Assembly (NCBI GenBank): GCA_963720075.1
Contig: CAVREG010000006.1
Span: 310,001 to 374,000, forward strand
From: PALSA-188 sp963720075
Lineage (GTDB): Bacteria; Acidobacteriota; Terriglobia; Terriglobales; Acidobacteriaceae
Direction: 5' to 3'
Length of the DNA stretch: 64,000 bases
Of the stretch, positions 1-7,870 are shown piece after piece. A program made the position numbers and the translations under genes. The notes under the pieces are model-generated. The model worked only from the letters and a program-made list of their open reading frames with translations, was not told the origin of the DNA and ran no database searches. Position 1 is the stretch's first letter. Each line of letters begins with the position of its first letter.

Positions 1-2
1 TG

Positions 3-1241
3 CAGCGCATTCAGGAGCTGTTCCCCCGCGAGGAGGAACGCAATCAGGATTTACAGCAACTCTATCTCGCTGCCGGACTCACACAGTCCTACAACTCTTC
101 GGCCCATCCTACGCCCGCCGCGCCATCGGCCGCTCCAGTTGCTCCGCCGTCTCCGGCCGCAGTTCCACAACCGGCAAGTGCAGCCGCATCAGATGACTCC
201 GCGGAGATGAGCAGTTTCACGCGCATTTCCGAGATTACCCGCATGTTATACCGGCAAACCAACGCTGACACTGTACTTTCCACCGCTGTAAACGAAATCG
301 GCTCGCAATGGAATGTGGATCGCTGCGTAGTAGCCATGCGAAAGCCGGGGCTTGCGCCGACCCTGCTGAAAGAGCGTTGTGGCGAGGCATTGGACGCAGG
401 CAATATTCACTCGTTGGAGGAAGTTGTAGCTACCACCCAGGACCAAGCCGTCAAAACCGGAACGCTGATGGTCTCTAACGCGATCACTGCTTCACAATTG
501 GCCTCAGTCCGCCAGAATCTGGGGATTTTGTCCGTAGGGTCCCTGTTGGCAATCTGCCTTTCCGACGGCGCGGACCATGTGGGCGTCTTGCTGTTAATGA
601 ACAGAGCATCGCATAAGTGGAGTGCCAACGACGTAATGATGCTTAAGACGATTGGCGAGCAAATTGTAATTGCCGTAAACAATGCGGGATTACGGCGCCT
701 CGTCAAGAATCTTTCGGTCACCGATGAGAAGTCGGGACTGCTGAAGCGCGCATCCTATCTTGATCTTCTGATGGCGGAAACTGGCCGCGCGATTAAGCAC
801 CATAATCCGCTGAGTGTTTTGTTGGTCCGTCTCGGAGACCGCGCTGCCATGTTAAAAGAATTTGGCGAAAATGCAGTGGAAGCAACCATGCGCCAGATTG
901 GACAGCTTTTCGCGGCCAACATACGGCAGAACGATCTTGCATTTCGTTACGAAACTACGACCATTGCGATTGTTCTCGGAGAAACATCGGCAACTGAAGG
1001 CATGGTGGCGGCGGAAAAGCTTCGAAAACTGATTTCAACATTAACTGTCTTCGAAAAAGAGGCGGCAATCCCGTTCCATGCGGGACTTGCTGAAGCAGTC
1101 ATGCGGGAACAATACGATCCCGTGGACATCGTCACCGAAGTGATCAACCGCGCGGAACACGCATTGACCGCCAGTATGACGCAAGCCTCTGGACACGTCG
1201 AGGTTCTCGCCGCTGTACTGGCGACTGCGGCTGTTGCTTAG
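3..1241 (+). CDS. GAF / degenerate GGDEF sensory protein (C-terminal part)
   Basis: The frame is open from the first bases of the window, so these 412 residues are the end of a larger protein cut by the left edge. Visible order: a short charged helix (QELFPREEERNQDLQQLY), an Ala/Pro-rich linker (about residues 35-65), a GAF-like domain (about 70-235) and a GGDEF-like fold (about 240-395). Where an active diguanylate cyclase has its GG(D/E)EF loop, this protein reads RYETTT, so c-di-GMP synthesis is unlikely and a regulatory or binding role is more plausible. An internal ATG at 207 could be mistaken for the start, but the linker upstream is in frame without a stop. Domain calls are by fold pattern; the partner and signal are unknown. 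Confidence 0.7.
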   Translation, partial: QRIQELFPREEERNQDLQQLYLAAGLTQSYNSSAHPTPAAPSAAPVAPPSPAAVPQPASAAASDDSAEMSSFTRISEITRMLYRQTNADTVLSTAVNEIGSQWNVDRCVVAMRKPGLAPTLLKERCGEALDAGNIHSLEEVVATTQDQAVKTGTLMVSNAITASQLASVRQNLGILSVGSLLAICLSDGADHVGVLLLMNRASHKWSANDVMMLKTIGEQIVIAVNNAGLRRLVKNLSVTDEKSGLLKRASYLDLLMAETGRAIKHHNPLSVLLVRLGDRAAMLKEFGENAVEATMRQIGQLFAANIRQNDLAFRYETTTIAIVLGETSATEGMVAAEKLRKLISTLTVFEKEAAIPFHAGLAEAVMREQYDPVDIVTEVINRAEHALTASMTQASGHVEVLAAVLATAAVA

Positions 1242-1371
1242 ATCGTTCTTTTCAGACACAAATCCAACCAACAGAATGCTACGCGGCTCTGTTTGACGCC
1301 GATGCCTTTCCCGGGTGTGGCTAAAACAGCTTTGCCGCTGCTAGACTAACGCCGTTGTCAAAGAGGAAGTC

Positions 1372-2250
1372 ATGGAGATCAGGAAAGTTGGAGTTCTCGG
1401 CTGCGGATTGATGGGTTCGGGCATTGCTCAAGTCGCCGCCACCGCCGGATTCGAAGTTACGATTTTAGAAGTAGAGCAGAAATATCTGGACAAAGGCTTT
1501 GCGGCGATTGAAAAGTCTCTCGCGAAATTTGCCGAAAAGGGCACGCTGAAAGAGTCCGTAGAGACGGTTCGCTCGCGCCTCAACGGAACTACAAACAAAC
1601 AGAATCTGGCAGACCGCGACATCGTCATTGAAGCGATTATTGAGAACGTTGACGAAAAGAAGAAGATGTATGCCTCGATTGACGGTATCGTCAAGAAGGA
1701 CGCGATTTTTGCTTCCAATACCTCTTCTATCTCGATCACCGAGCTTTTGACTTCGACCAAGCGGCCAGAGCATTTTGTTGGATTGCATTTCTTCAATCCT
1801 GTGCCGTTGATGAAGCTGGTTGAAGTCGCTCGCACAATTGCGACCTCCGATGAAGTTTTCGAAGCGGCGTATGAATTTGCCAAGAAGCTGGGCAAAGTTC
1901 CAGTGCGCACCAGCGATAAAACCGGATTCATCGTGAACCGGCTGCTGGTGCCGTACATGTTGGACGCCGTCCGCGCCTACGAAGAAGGCGTCGGCTCAAT
2001 TGAAGACATTGACAACGCCATGAAGCTGGGATGCGGCTACCCCATGGGGCCTTTCACATTGCTCGATTTCGTCGGATTGGATACTACCTACTACATCACT
2101 CACATAATGTTCGACGAATTCAAAGAGCGAAGATTTGCCTCGCCGCCGCTCATGAAAAGATTGGTGATGGCGGGGTGGTACGGCAGGAAAACCGGAAAAG
2201 GATTTTACGATTATTCAGACCCGGGTAATCCGAAGGCAAATAAACTGTGA
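1372..2250 (+). CDS. hbd: 3-hydroxybutyryl-CoA dehydrogenase
   Basis: A 292-residue soluble NAD(P)-dependent dehydrogenase that interconverts acetoacetyl-CoA and 3-hydroxybutyryl-CoA. The N-terminus has a Rossmann glycine motif (GCGLMGSGIAQVAATAG), and the family signature HFFNPVPLMKLVEV contains the catalytic His. The C-terminal helical domain ends in the usual KTGKGFYDY. Length matches stand-alone Hbd/PaaH enzymes (about 280-295 aa) rather than multifunctional FadB. The ATG follows an AGAGGAAG ribosome site. A crotonase lies 0.7 kb downstream on the same strand, consistent with short-chain beta-oxidation or butyryl-CoA metabolism, but an antitoxin and a membrane protein separate them, so co-transcription is uncertain. 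Confidence 0.95.
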   Translation: MEIRKVGVLGCGLMGSGIAQVAATAGFEVTILEVEQKYLDKGFAAIEKSLAKFAEKGTLKESVETVRSRLNGTTNKQNLADRDIVIEAIIENVDEKKKMYASIDGIVKKDAIFASNTSSISITELLTSTKRPEHFVGLHFFNPVPLMKLVEVARTIATSDEVFEAAYEFAKKLGKVPVRTSDKTGFIVNRLLVPYMLDAVRAYEEGVGSIEDIDNAMKLGCGYPMGPFTLLDFVGLDTTYYITHIMFDEFKERRFASPPLMKRLVMAGWYGRKTGKGFYDYSDPGNPKANKL

Positions 2251-2257
2251 AGATTTC

Positions 2258-2290
2258 GTAGGGACAGGTGTCCCCATCTGTCCGGCGGAG
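2258..2290. repeat. REP-like GTAGGGACAG hairpin, copy 1
   Basis: An intergenic hairpin just after hbd: arm 2262-2270 (GGACAGGTG), 4-nt loop, arm 2275-2283 with one G-T pair, preceded by GTAG. It shares core and layout with copies at 47915-47940 and 53234-53260. It has no T-run, so it is not a clear intrinsic terminator, although it could stabilise the hbd mRNA 3' end. Confidence 0.65.
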
Positions 2291-2306
2291 CGAAGGTCCG
2301 CAACAC

Positions 2307-2531
2307 TTAGCCTTTCAAGCCATAGCGTCGCATTACTTTTTCGAGGGGAATCGCCCGGCTACGACCGGAGCGTATAGCTTCGAGACGCTTCTCGGCCAAG
2401 TAGATGTCCTCAAGGTCATCCAAATGCTGGAGGATGGCTTCACGAGCGTAATATGTCTTTGTCCGGCCCGTGCGCTTGGCGAGACGATCAAGGCGCTTTT
2501 CAATCTTTTCGGGAAGGCGAATGGCTAGCAT
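2307..2531 (-). CDS. RHH-fold antitoxin-like protein (RelB/CopG type), no toxin adjacent
   Basis: A 74-residue protein starting MLAIRLPEKIEKRLDRLAKR, the beta-strand plus helix of a ribbon-helix-helix DNA-binding domain. The second half (TKTYYAREAILQHLDDLEDIYLAEKRLEAI) is the helix and toxin-binding region seen in RelB/DUF6290-type antitoxins. The start at 2531 is chosen because GGGGAAAC sits just upstream and the extra upstream codons do not fit the fold. A RelE partner would normally follow, but only 56 bp separate the stop from hbd on the opposite strand. It is either an orphan antitoxin or a free-standing regulator. Confidence 0.75.
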   Translation of the reverse strand: MLAIRLPEKIEKRLDRLAKRTGRTKTYYAREAILQHLDDLEDIYLAEKRLEAIRSGRSRAIPLEKVMRRYGLKG

Positions 2532-2586
2532 AGTGTTTCCCCGTGCTATACATTTATAGCAAGACTGCTCCCACGGCGAGATCAAA

Positions 2587-2916
2587 ATGATCATTAATCG
2601 TAATTCCGTTCGTTTCCCGCTGGCCCAATTACTTCTCGGCGGCTTCCTTACATTGCTATTAACCTACTTTTCGCTTGCAATTGCTGACCACGTTGGGACG
2701 CCCCAGCTTATAAGATACGTTTTTTCGCCTGGCTATGTGCTTGGAGTGCACCTTGCGTCGGGGGCGAGCCTTCTGGAGGCTCTCGGTAGCTTTGGGCGGA
2801 TAGCCCTCACCGTTAACCTGATCTATTACGGGCTGATTAGTTTTTTCTTGATCCGAAAAATCAATTGGCCAAAGCTGCCGAGGAATCCGCGGCATCGTTT
2901 CTGGATGGAATCATAG
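2587..2916 (+). CDS. Small hypothetical membrane protein
   Basis: A 109-residue protein with about three hydrophobic segments (roughly residues 12-33, 44-60 and 70-88) and a basic C-terminal tail (LIRKINWPKLPRNPRHRF). I do not recognise a family. It is divergent from the antitoxin gene (56 bp between starts) and ends just before the crotonase start, so it may be its upstream operon partner. The ribosome site is weak. Confidence 0.6.
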   Translation: MIINRNSVRFPLAQLLLGGFLTLLLTYFSLAIADHVGTPQLIRYVFSPGYVLGVHLASGASLLEALGSFGRIALTVNLIYYGLISFFLIRKINWPKLPRNPRHRFWMES

Positions 2917-2936
2917 CGGCACTCTTGATTCGACTT

Positions 2937-3719
2937 ATGAACTTCGAAAACATTCTCTTCTCCACAAAAGACTCCGTCGCCTACGTCACGGTCAATCGGC
3001 CGAAAGTTCTCAACGCGCTCAACATGCCGACTATGGAGGAGCTGCGTTTTGCCTTTCACGAGATCAAGAACGACAAAGGCGTACGGGCGGTCATATTCAC
3101 GGGCGCGGGCGAAAAGGCATTCATCGCGGGCGCGGATATCGCTGAACTCTCCAAGCAGGACGCAATCACCGCCAAGGAATACACGCATCGCGGCCAGAGC
3201 GTTCTTAATCTCATTGAGAATCTTGGCAAACCAGTCATCGCCTGCATCAACGGATTCGCCCTCGGCGGCGGATGCGAAATTGCCCTCGCCTGCACCATGC
3301 GTCTCGCGAGCGAAACGGCGAAGTTGGGACAGCCCGAAGTGAAGCTGGGAATTATCGCGGGATACGGAGGCAGTCAACGCTTGCCACGACTTGTCGGCAA
3401 AGGAATCGCAATGCAAATTCTGCTGACGGGAGAAATGATCAGCGCTCAGGAGGCGCACCGCATTGGCTTGGTAAATGAGGTCACCGCTCCAGCGGATTTG
3501 ATCCCGCGAGCGGAGGCAATTGCGCAGAAGATCATCGCGAATGCGCCGCAGGCCGTGCAATACACAATGGAAGCAGTCAACAAAGGCATGGAGATGAACT
3601 TGTCCGAAGGCCTATATTTGGAGGCCGTACTCTTCGGCCTGTGCTGCGGCACCGACGACAAGAAAGAAGGAACGACGGCATTTCTGGAAAAGCGTCTTGC
3701 GCAGTTCAAGGGTAAATAA
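2937..3719 (+). CDS. Enoyl-CoA hydratase (crotonase family)
   Basis: A 260-residue crotonase that adds water across trans-2-enoyl-CoA. Both catalytic glutamates are present: one in the oxyanion segment ALGGGCEIALAC and one in GQPEVKLGI, followed by GYGGSQRLPRLVG. The CoA-binding strand GAGEKAFIAGADIAEL is typical. The start MNFENILF at 2937 is preferred over an in-frame ATG at 2865, which would overlap the preceding membrane gene and add 24 non-homologous residues. With hbd nearby it could form the hydratase/dehydrogenase pair of short-chain acyl-CoA oxidation. The exact chain-length preference cannot be read. Confidence 0.93.
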   Translation: MNFENILFSTKDSVAYVTVNRPKVLNALNMPTMEELRFAFHEIKNDKGVRAVIFTGAGEKAFIAGADIAELSKQDAITAKEYTHRGQSVLNLIENLGKPVIACINGFALGGGCEIALACTMRLASETAKLGQPEVKLGIIAGYGGSQRLPRLVGKGIAMQILLTGEMISAQEAHRIGLVNEVTAPADLIPRAEAIAQKIIANAPQAVQYTMEAVNKGMEMNLSEGLYLEAVLFGLCCGTDDKKEGTTAFLEKRLAQFKGK

Positions 3720-3726
3720 TTTAGAA

Positions 3727-4296
3727 ATGACGAAGCGCCGCCTGAACGCGATTGAAGGCAATCTGAGCGCCGCAGGAAAGCGCTTTGCAATCGTTGTCTC
3801 ACGCTTCAACTCTTTCATCACGGAACGTCTTCTGCAAAGCGCGCATGATGGACTTTTGCGCTCAGGTGCGGTAAAGGGAGACATCAACGTCGTCCGCGTT
3901 CCCGGCGCGTTCGAAATCCCTTCCGCTGCGCGTACTCTTGCCGAAACAAAAAAATACCACGCGATCATCTGCCTTGGCTGTCTCATCCGCGGCGACACGG
4001 CCCACTATGACGTCATCGTCAACGAGGTCACACGCGGCATTGGGCAATCTGCGCAGGAAACTGGCGTTCCACATGCTTTTGGGGTCCTCACTTGCGACAA
4101 CCTTGAACAAGCAATTGATCGCGCTGGATTGAAAATGGGTAATAAAGGATTTGAAGCGGCGTTAGCTGCGGTTGAAATGGCAGATCTGAAGGAAGCTGTC
4201 GCTGGCAAGGGTGCGACACCAAAGGCTCTCAGCTCTCGGCTATCAGCTCTCAGCAAAAGCCGAGAACCAAAACGCACGAAGAAACGCGCCCGGTGA
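3727..4296 (+). CDS. ribH: 6,7-dimethyl-8-ribityllumazine synthase with repeat-derived tail
   Basis: Catalyses the penultimate step of riboflavin synthesis. The core (about residues 15-160) carries the family signatures SRFNSFIT, PGAFEIP, GCLIRGDTAHYDVI (catalytic His in TAHYD) and FGVLTCDN. The last 25-30 residues (KALSSRLSALSKSREPKR and a basic end) lie beyond the normal C-terminus and are encoded by a CTCAGCTCTCGGCTATCAGC repeat, so the tail looks like read-through into repeat DNA. No other riboflavin genes are adjacent; nusB follows by 64 bp, a common ribH-nusB pairing. Confidence 0.95.
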   Translation: MTKRRLNAIEGNLSAAGKRFAIVVSRFNSFITERLLQSAHDGLLRSGAVKGDINVVRVPGAFEIPSAARTLAETKKYHAIICLGCLIRGDTAHYDVIVNEVTRGIGQSAQETGVPHAFGVLTCDNLEQAIDRAGLKMGNKGFEAALAAVEMADLKEAVAGKGATPKALSSRLSALSKSREPKRTKKRAR

Positions 4297-4356
4297 TTCC
4301 CGCCATCGCTTCTCCTCTCCTGTAAACTGAAAGCTGATAGCTGAAGGCTGACAGCT
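4222..4356. repeat. AGCTGATAGC-type inverted repeat pair between ribH and nusB
   Basis: A perfect 10-bp inverted pair, GCTATCAGCT at 4239-4248 (inside the ribH 3' end) and AGCTGATAGC at 4332-4341, embedded in degenerate copies of CTCAGCT/AGCTGAAAGCTG. The left arm is translated as the tail of RibH. It is probably a low-complexity intergenic repeat rather than a terminator, as there is no T-run. Confidence 0.5.
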
Positions 4357-4360
4357 TCTT

Positions 4361-4786
4361 ATGGGAACCCGCCGCAAATCCCGCGAACTTGTTCTTCAGA
4401 TGCTTTTCCAGGCAGACATGGGAAAGCAGGGTCCGGACGATGTGCGCCGGACTTTCTGGAATGAGCGCGGTTCAGTTGGCGAGGATGTTCAGGGATTTGC
4501 CGAAGACCTGTTTCAAGTGGCGAACGACCGGAGTTCTGACATTGATGAATTGATTGAGCGCCATGCCGACAATTGGCGCATGGAGCGTATGTCCGCTGTG
4601 GACCGCAACATCCTGCGAGCAGCGGTGGCCGAGTTGATGGGATTTCCAACCACACCGCGCGCCGTCATCATCAATGAAGCACTCGAAATTGCCCGCAAAT
4701 TCTCCAGCCCTGAATCCGTTCAATTCATCAATGGAGTGCTCGACAGCGTGGGCCGCGATTTGGAAAAAGCCAAAACGGCGTCGTAA
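4361..4786 (+). CDS. nusB: Transcription antitermination factor NusB
   Basis: A 141-residue all-helical RNA-binding protein that joins NusE(S10) and boxA RNA in rRNA antitermination. Typical features are the N-terminal basic helix (RRKSRELVLQMLFQAD), WRMERMSAVDRNILRAAVAEL, PRAVIINEALEIARKFSS and the terminal FINGVLDSV. Length is standard. It follows ribH on the same strand. Its stop lies 12 bp from the stop of the convergent lipoprotein gene. Confidence 0.97.
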   Translation: MGTRRKSRELVLQMLFQADMGKQGPDDVRRTFWNERGSVGEDVQGFAEDLFQVANDRSSDIDELIERHADNWRMERMSAVDRNILRAAVAELMGFPTTPRAVIINEALEIARKFSSPESVQFINGVLDSVGRDLEKAKTAS

Positions 4787-4797
4787 TTACTCCGAAT

Positions 4798-7080
4798 CTA
4801 CGGTTGTAAAGCGAGCAGGTCTGGATTGCAGGTTGTGGCGAAGGGCGCGCCCGACGCATTGCGACAAAGCCCCAGGGGAAACGCGATCTGCTGAAAATCA
4901 CCTCCGGCAACCGTGCTCACGGCGTGAACAGTCCCATCCGATGCACCCACATAAAGAACCGTGCCATCAGGCGTTAGCTCCGCCCGCAGCGGGATCGCAT
5001 TCCCCGTCAAACTGATTGCCGACGAGGTCCGGTTAGCAATATTGAACACCAGAACAACGCCAAGCGGATTGTTATTCGCATCGCTAGCCAGGATGTAGGC
5101 CGTAGATCCGTCATGGGAAACTATGAGCTGTCGGAAAATAAAATTTCCCTGTCCCAGGTTAAAGAATGAGGAAGTGTTGCTAACGGTGAGGTCGCCGGTA
5201 ATCAAATTTGGCGTTCCGGGATAAAGGCGCGGAAAAGCGCAACCAGTTCCGCCGATCGCCGGAGTAAATATTTGGATACCGGGCGGTTCCACGGCCAACA
5301 TTCTCCCATCAACAAGCGGCCGGATGATGGATGGCGTCGCCGTCGTAGCCGTCGTCTCCACCAGCGCGGGAGTTGAAGGCGGCGGATTATCGCACGTAGG
5401 TACGAGCGATAGCTGCGAGGGCGTTCCCTGAGCAATATATCCGAAATTTCCGCTCGGCAGAAAAGCGACATCGTTCGTTCCGGCACTCAACGAAATCGTC
5501 TGTAACGCATCCACTTTTGAATAAACGTACAAAGTGCTGGCGGCTCCACTACTTCCTACGATAAATGCCTTCAAACTGTCGGGAGAAAAATCCGCTGCCA
5601 CGTTCGTGGTTCCAGAAGCTAACTGTATCGCCGTGGCGGTATTTGCGGCGGTGTCGAAGATGAATGCTTGCGGCGCTGAATTTGGGTCTGCGATATCGGA
5701 GACTACGGCTTTACTTCCATCCGGAGAAATACTCAGGATTTTTCCAACGACAGATGCATTCTGCGTTACCGTCGGCGTCGTTGAGGAAACTGCGTATTTC
5801 ATCAATCCCTTAGTACCGAGATCTCCCAAATCGGTTCCAAGGTAAACATTGGTGCCGTCCCGGCTAAAAACTAACGAATTAGCAGTGGACGGCAAAGCGA
5901 CCGCCCCTCCCACTGTGATCGCTGTTCCGGCTGTGCTCGCCGGAATCGTCACCGGAACGAGCGTTGAAGTGCACCCAGACGTGGTTTGGCAGCCGGTGCT
6001 CGTTACGTAAAGCGTAGCTGCGGTAGTGGTACTTGCAGAAGTCGGATTGACCACAATACCAACCGCAGATTCCGGGTAGATAGGCAAGGAAGGCTGGAAG
6101 CCGATGTTGCAACTGGGCGGTGTGCACGATGCAATGACCGAAGCGCCACCGAGTGTGGTTGCGGAAACCGTCCCTGACGGTGTGCTCTGCGAAACCGATC
6201 CGGCTGCGACGGATACTGAAGTTGGTTCGGATGAGGTCCACGTCAACGGCACGCCGGTGATGAGGTTCCCAAGACTGTCTTTAACTGTCGCGCTGATGGT
6301 CTCGGATGCACCCTGCGTCAAAATTAATGGATTGACACTGCTTCCGTTCACTGAAAGCGTGATGGACTGAACCGGACAAGTTACGAAGTTGAACGGTACA
6401 CCAATTACAGTCCCAAGAGTCGCGAACGTCGTGCTAACTCCCGGAGCACCGGCAGTTGCTTGTACTTGATTCTGTGAGAGGCCGGCGGCGGTGGTGTCGA
6501 GGATTACAACTGTGGCGTTCGTCGTGCTCCAGCCGAAGCGTCCCACCGTGGAAGTAATATCCGATCCCCGGCTGAAAGCTTTGGCCTCATATTCCACTAT
6601 CTGGCCTTTCGTGGCGCACGGTTCTCCGGAATTACTCTGCGTCAGTACCGGGCTAATCGAAATGCTGTCTATGTGTTGATGAACGTACACTGTGGTGGGC
6701 GGACTGCTTACCCCCTGAGCGGATCCGGTCACCTGCGCTACCCCCGTGGGACCGGGTGTGCATACCTGCGGATTGCTGATTGAATCCCACGTCCCCGCGC
6801 AGGCTACTCCAGTGGCCGCAATCGTGACCACCGCGGAATTACTGGAAAAATAGGAGACTGGCTGAGTTATAGGAGTGTTCGTGTTGTCTTCCGGCTGCGC
6901 CGTGAAGGATAGGGTGGCGCCAACATCCATCGACGCCGTTGTAGAAGGCGTCAGAGCAACGTTCGCTGGAGTTGGGTAAGTAGCCACGGAAACACCGCTG
7001 CCGCTGCCGCAACCAGACAGAACCGCTCCCAGAAAAAATGCAGAAAGCGCAGCAATCAAAACAGGGACAAACCTACCCAT
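4798..7080 (-). CDS. Lipoprotein with Ig-like (BIG2) domains and a C-terminal beta-propeller
   Basis: A 760-residue exported protein. The N-terminus is a lipoprotein signal with lipobox LSGC near residue 24, followed by a Gly/Ser linker. Residues about 40-340 contain Ser/Thr-rich Ig-like repeats of bacterial BIG2 type (for example ILTQGASETISATVKD). From about residue 390 blades such as NSLVFSRDGTNVYLGTD, KILSISPDGSKAVVSD and AELTPDGTVLYVGASDG form a YVTN-like propeller. It is probably anchored in the outer membrane or periplasm and acts in binding or adhesion; no catalytic residues are recognised. The gene is monocistronic and reads towards nusB. Confidence 0.75.
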   Translation of the reverse strand: MGRFVPVLIAALSAFFLGAVLSGCGSGSGVSVATYPTPANVALTPSTTASMDVGATLSFTAQPEDNTNTPITQPVSYFSSNSAVVTIAATGVACAGTWDSISNPQVCTPGPTGVAQVTGSAQGVSSPPTTVYVHQHIDSISISPVLTQSNSGEPCATKGQIVEYEAKAFSRGSDITSTVGRFGWSTTNATVVILDTTAAGLSQNQVQATAGAPGVSTTFATLGTVIGVPFNFVTCPVQSITLSVNGSSVNPLILTQGASETISATVKDSLGNLITGVPLTWTSSEPTSVSVAAGSVSQSTPSGTVSATTLGGASVIASCTPPSCNIGFQPSLPIYPESAVGIVVNPTSASTTTAATLYVTSTGCQTTSGCTSTLVPVTIPASTAGTAITVGGAVALPSTANSLVFSRDGTNVYLGTDLGDLGTKGLMKYAVSSTTPTVTQNASVVGKILSISPDGSKAVVSDIADPNSAPQAFIFDTAANTATAIQLASGTTNVAADFSPDSLKAFIVGSSGAASTLYVYSKVDALQTISLSAGTNDVAFLPSGNFGYIAQGTPSQLSLVPTCDNPPPSTPALVETTATTATPSIIRPLVDGRMLAVEPPGIQIFTPAIGGTGCAFPRLYPGTPNLITGDLTVSNTSSFFNLGQGNFIFRQLIVSHDGSTAYILASDANNNPLGVVLVFNIANRTSSAISLTGNAIPLRAELTPDGTVLYVGASDGTVHAVSTVAGGDFQQIAFPLGLCRNASGAPFATTCNPDLLALQP

Positions 7081-7259
7081 TTATCCTCCTCGCCTGCACA
7101 GACTCTGAAGGCGAGCTTGTTCGCATATAGAAAGTCAATGTTGGAAAACTCAGCGAAAGAACCCTAAACATTATCAACAAGGTAAGATGCTCAAGAAGCG
7201 TTGATTCCTAATAAAAATCTCGCGATGGAGCGCTTGAGACGTCGAAATATCAATAAACG

Positions 7260-7442
7260 CTAGCGGCGCAGAAACCACATCAGCCAACCCGCGACAAAAA
7301 CACCGCCAACGAACATGGCGAAGCAATACAAACCATAGCGAATCTGGTCCCGCGCCACACTCCGCTGAGTGATTCCGAAAACAACAGAAGCGAACACAGC
7401 GAATAGCACCGCAGCGTTGAAATGAGATAGCGCCAGGGTCAT
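7260..7442 (-). CDS. Small two-helix membrane protein
   Basis: A 60-residue protein with two hydrophobic helices (about residues 8-24 and 39-57) joined by a charged loop (RSVARDQIRYG) and ending WFLRR. Its ATG overlaps the stop of the upstream membrane gene as ATGA, so translation is probably coupled. No family is recognised. The small size and coupling suggest a subunit or modulator of the upstream protein. Confidence 0.6.
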   Translation of the reverse strand: MTLALSHFNAAVLFAVFASVVFGITQRSVARDQIRYGLYCFAMFVGGVFVAGWLMWFLRR

Positions 7443-7870
7443 GGCTTTTTCCCAATCGCAATGTGGTAAGCGTCTGCGACGCTGATAAAATTCAGCAGGC
7501 CAGCAACGATAATATATTTGCTCCCATAGTCAGCCGTAGCATGAGCTATGAGGTCCTGTCCCAGGTCGCGAGCCAGACTCACGATATAAAGTCCCCCCGC
7601 GCCCACGTCGCCAACAAATCCTAGAATGTCCAGAATGTCGCCGCCGTTGGGCCGATAGATGCGTCCGTCCATCAGAACTCCAAGAACGAACATGGTCACA
7701 ATGGAAGCCATCAGCAGCAGCCCGCGAATCCATCGCTTCTGAATTAAATGCCCAGCGCCCGGGATCAGCCACCCCACTGCCGGTGCGACGATTGAGATTA
7801 CGCTGATGGGTTGCGCCGGCACTGCCGCTGCATCCGCCGAGGTCTTCTTGCCAAGCGAAGAATTTGCCAT
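7439..7870 (-). CDS. Hypothetical membrane protein (about three helices)
   Basis: A 143-residue protein. A polar N-terminus is followed by hydrophobic segments around residues 25-40, 48-68 and 115-135, with the motif GWLIPGAGHLIQKRWIRGL resembling the TM2-type PGxGHxYxG turn. Its ATG directly follows the stop of the M24 peptidase gene (TGAATG), and its own stop overlaps the next small gene, giving a three-gene coupled unit. It may belong to a DUF6677-like group, but this is from memory and unverified. Confidence 0.65.
   Translation of the reverse strand: MANSSLGKKTSADAAAVPAQPISVISIVAPAVGWLIPGAGHLIQKRWIRGLLLMASIVTMFVLGVLMDGRIYRPNGGDILDILGFVGDVGAGGLYIVSLARDLGQDLIAHATADYGSKYIIVAGLLNFISVADAYHIAIGKKP

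Noticed and set aside
2826..3560. Long open frame (about 244 codons) on the minus strand opposite the crotonase gene
   Set aside because: It mirrors the codon pattern of a well-supported enzyme, has no recognisable domain and no ribosome site.
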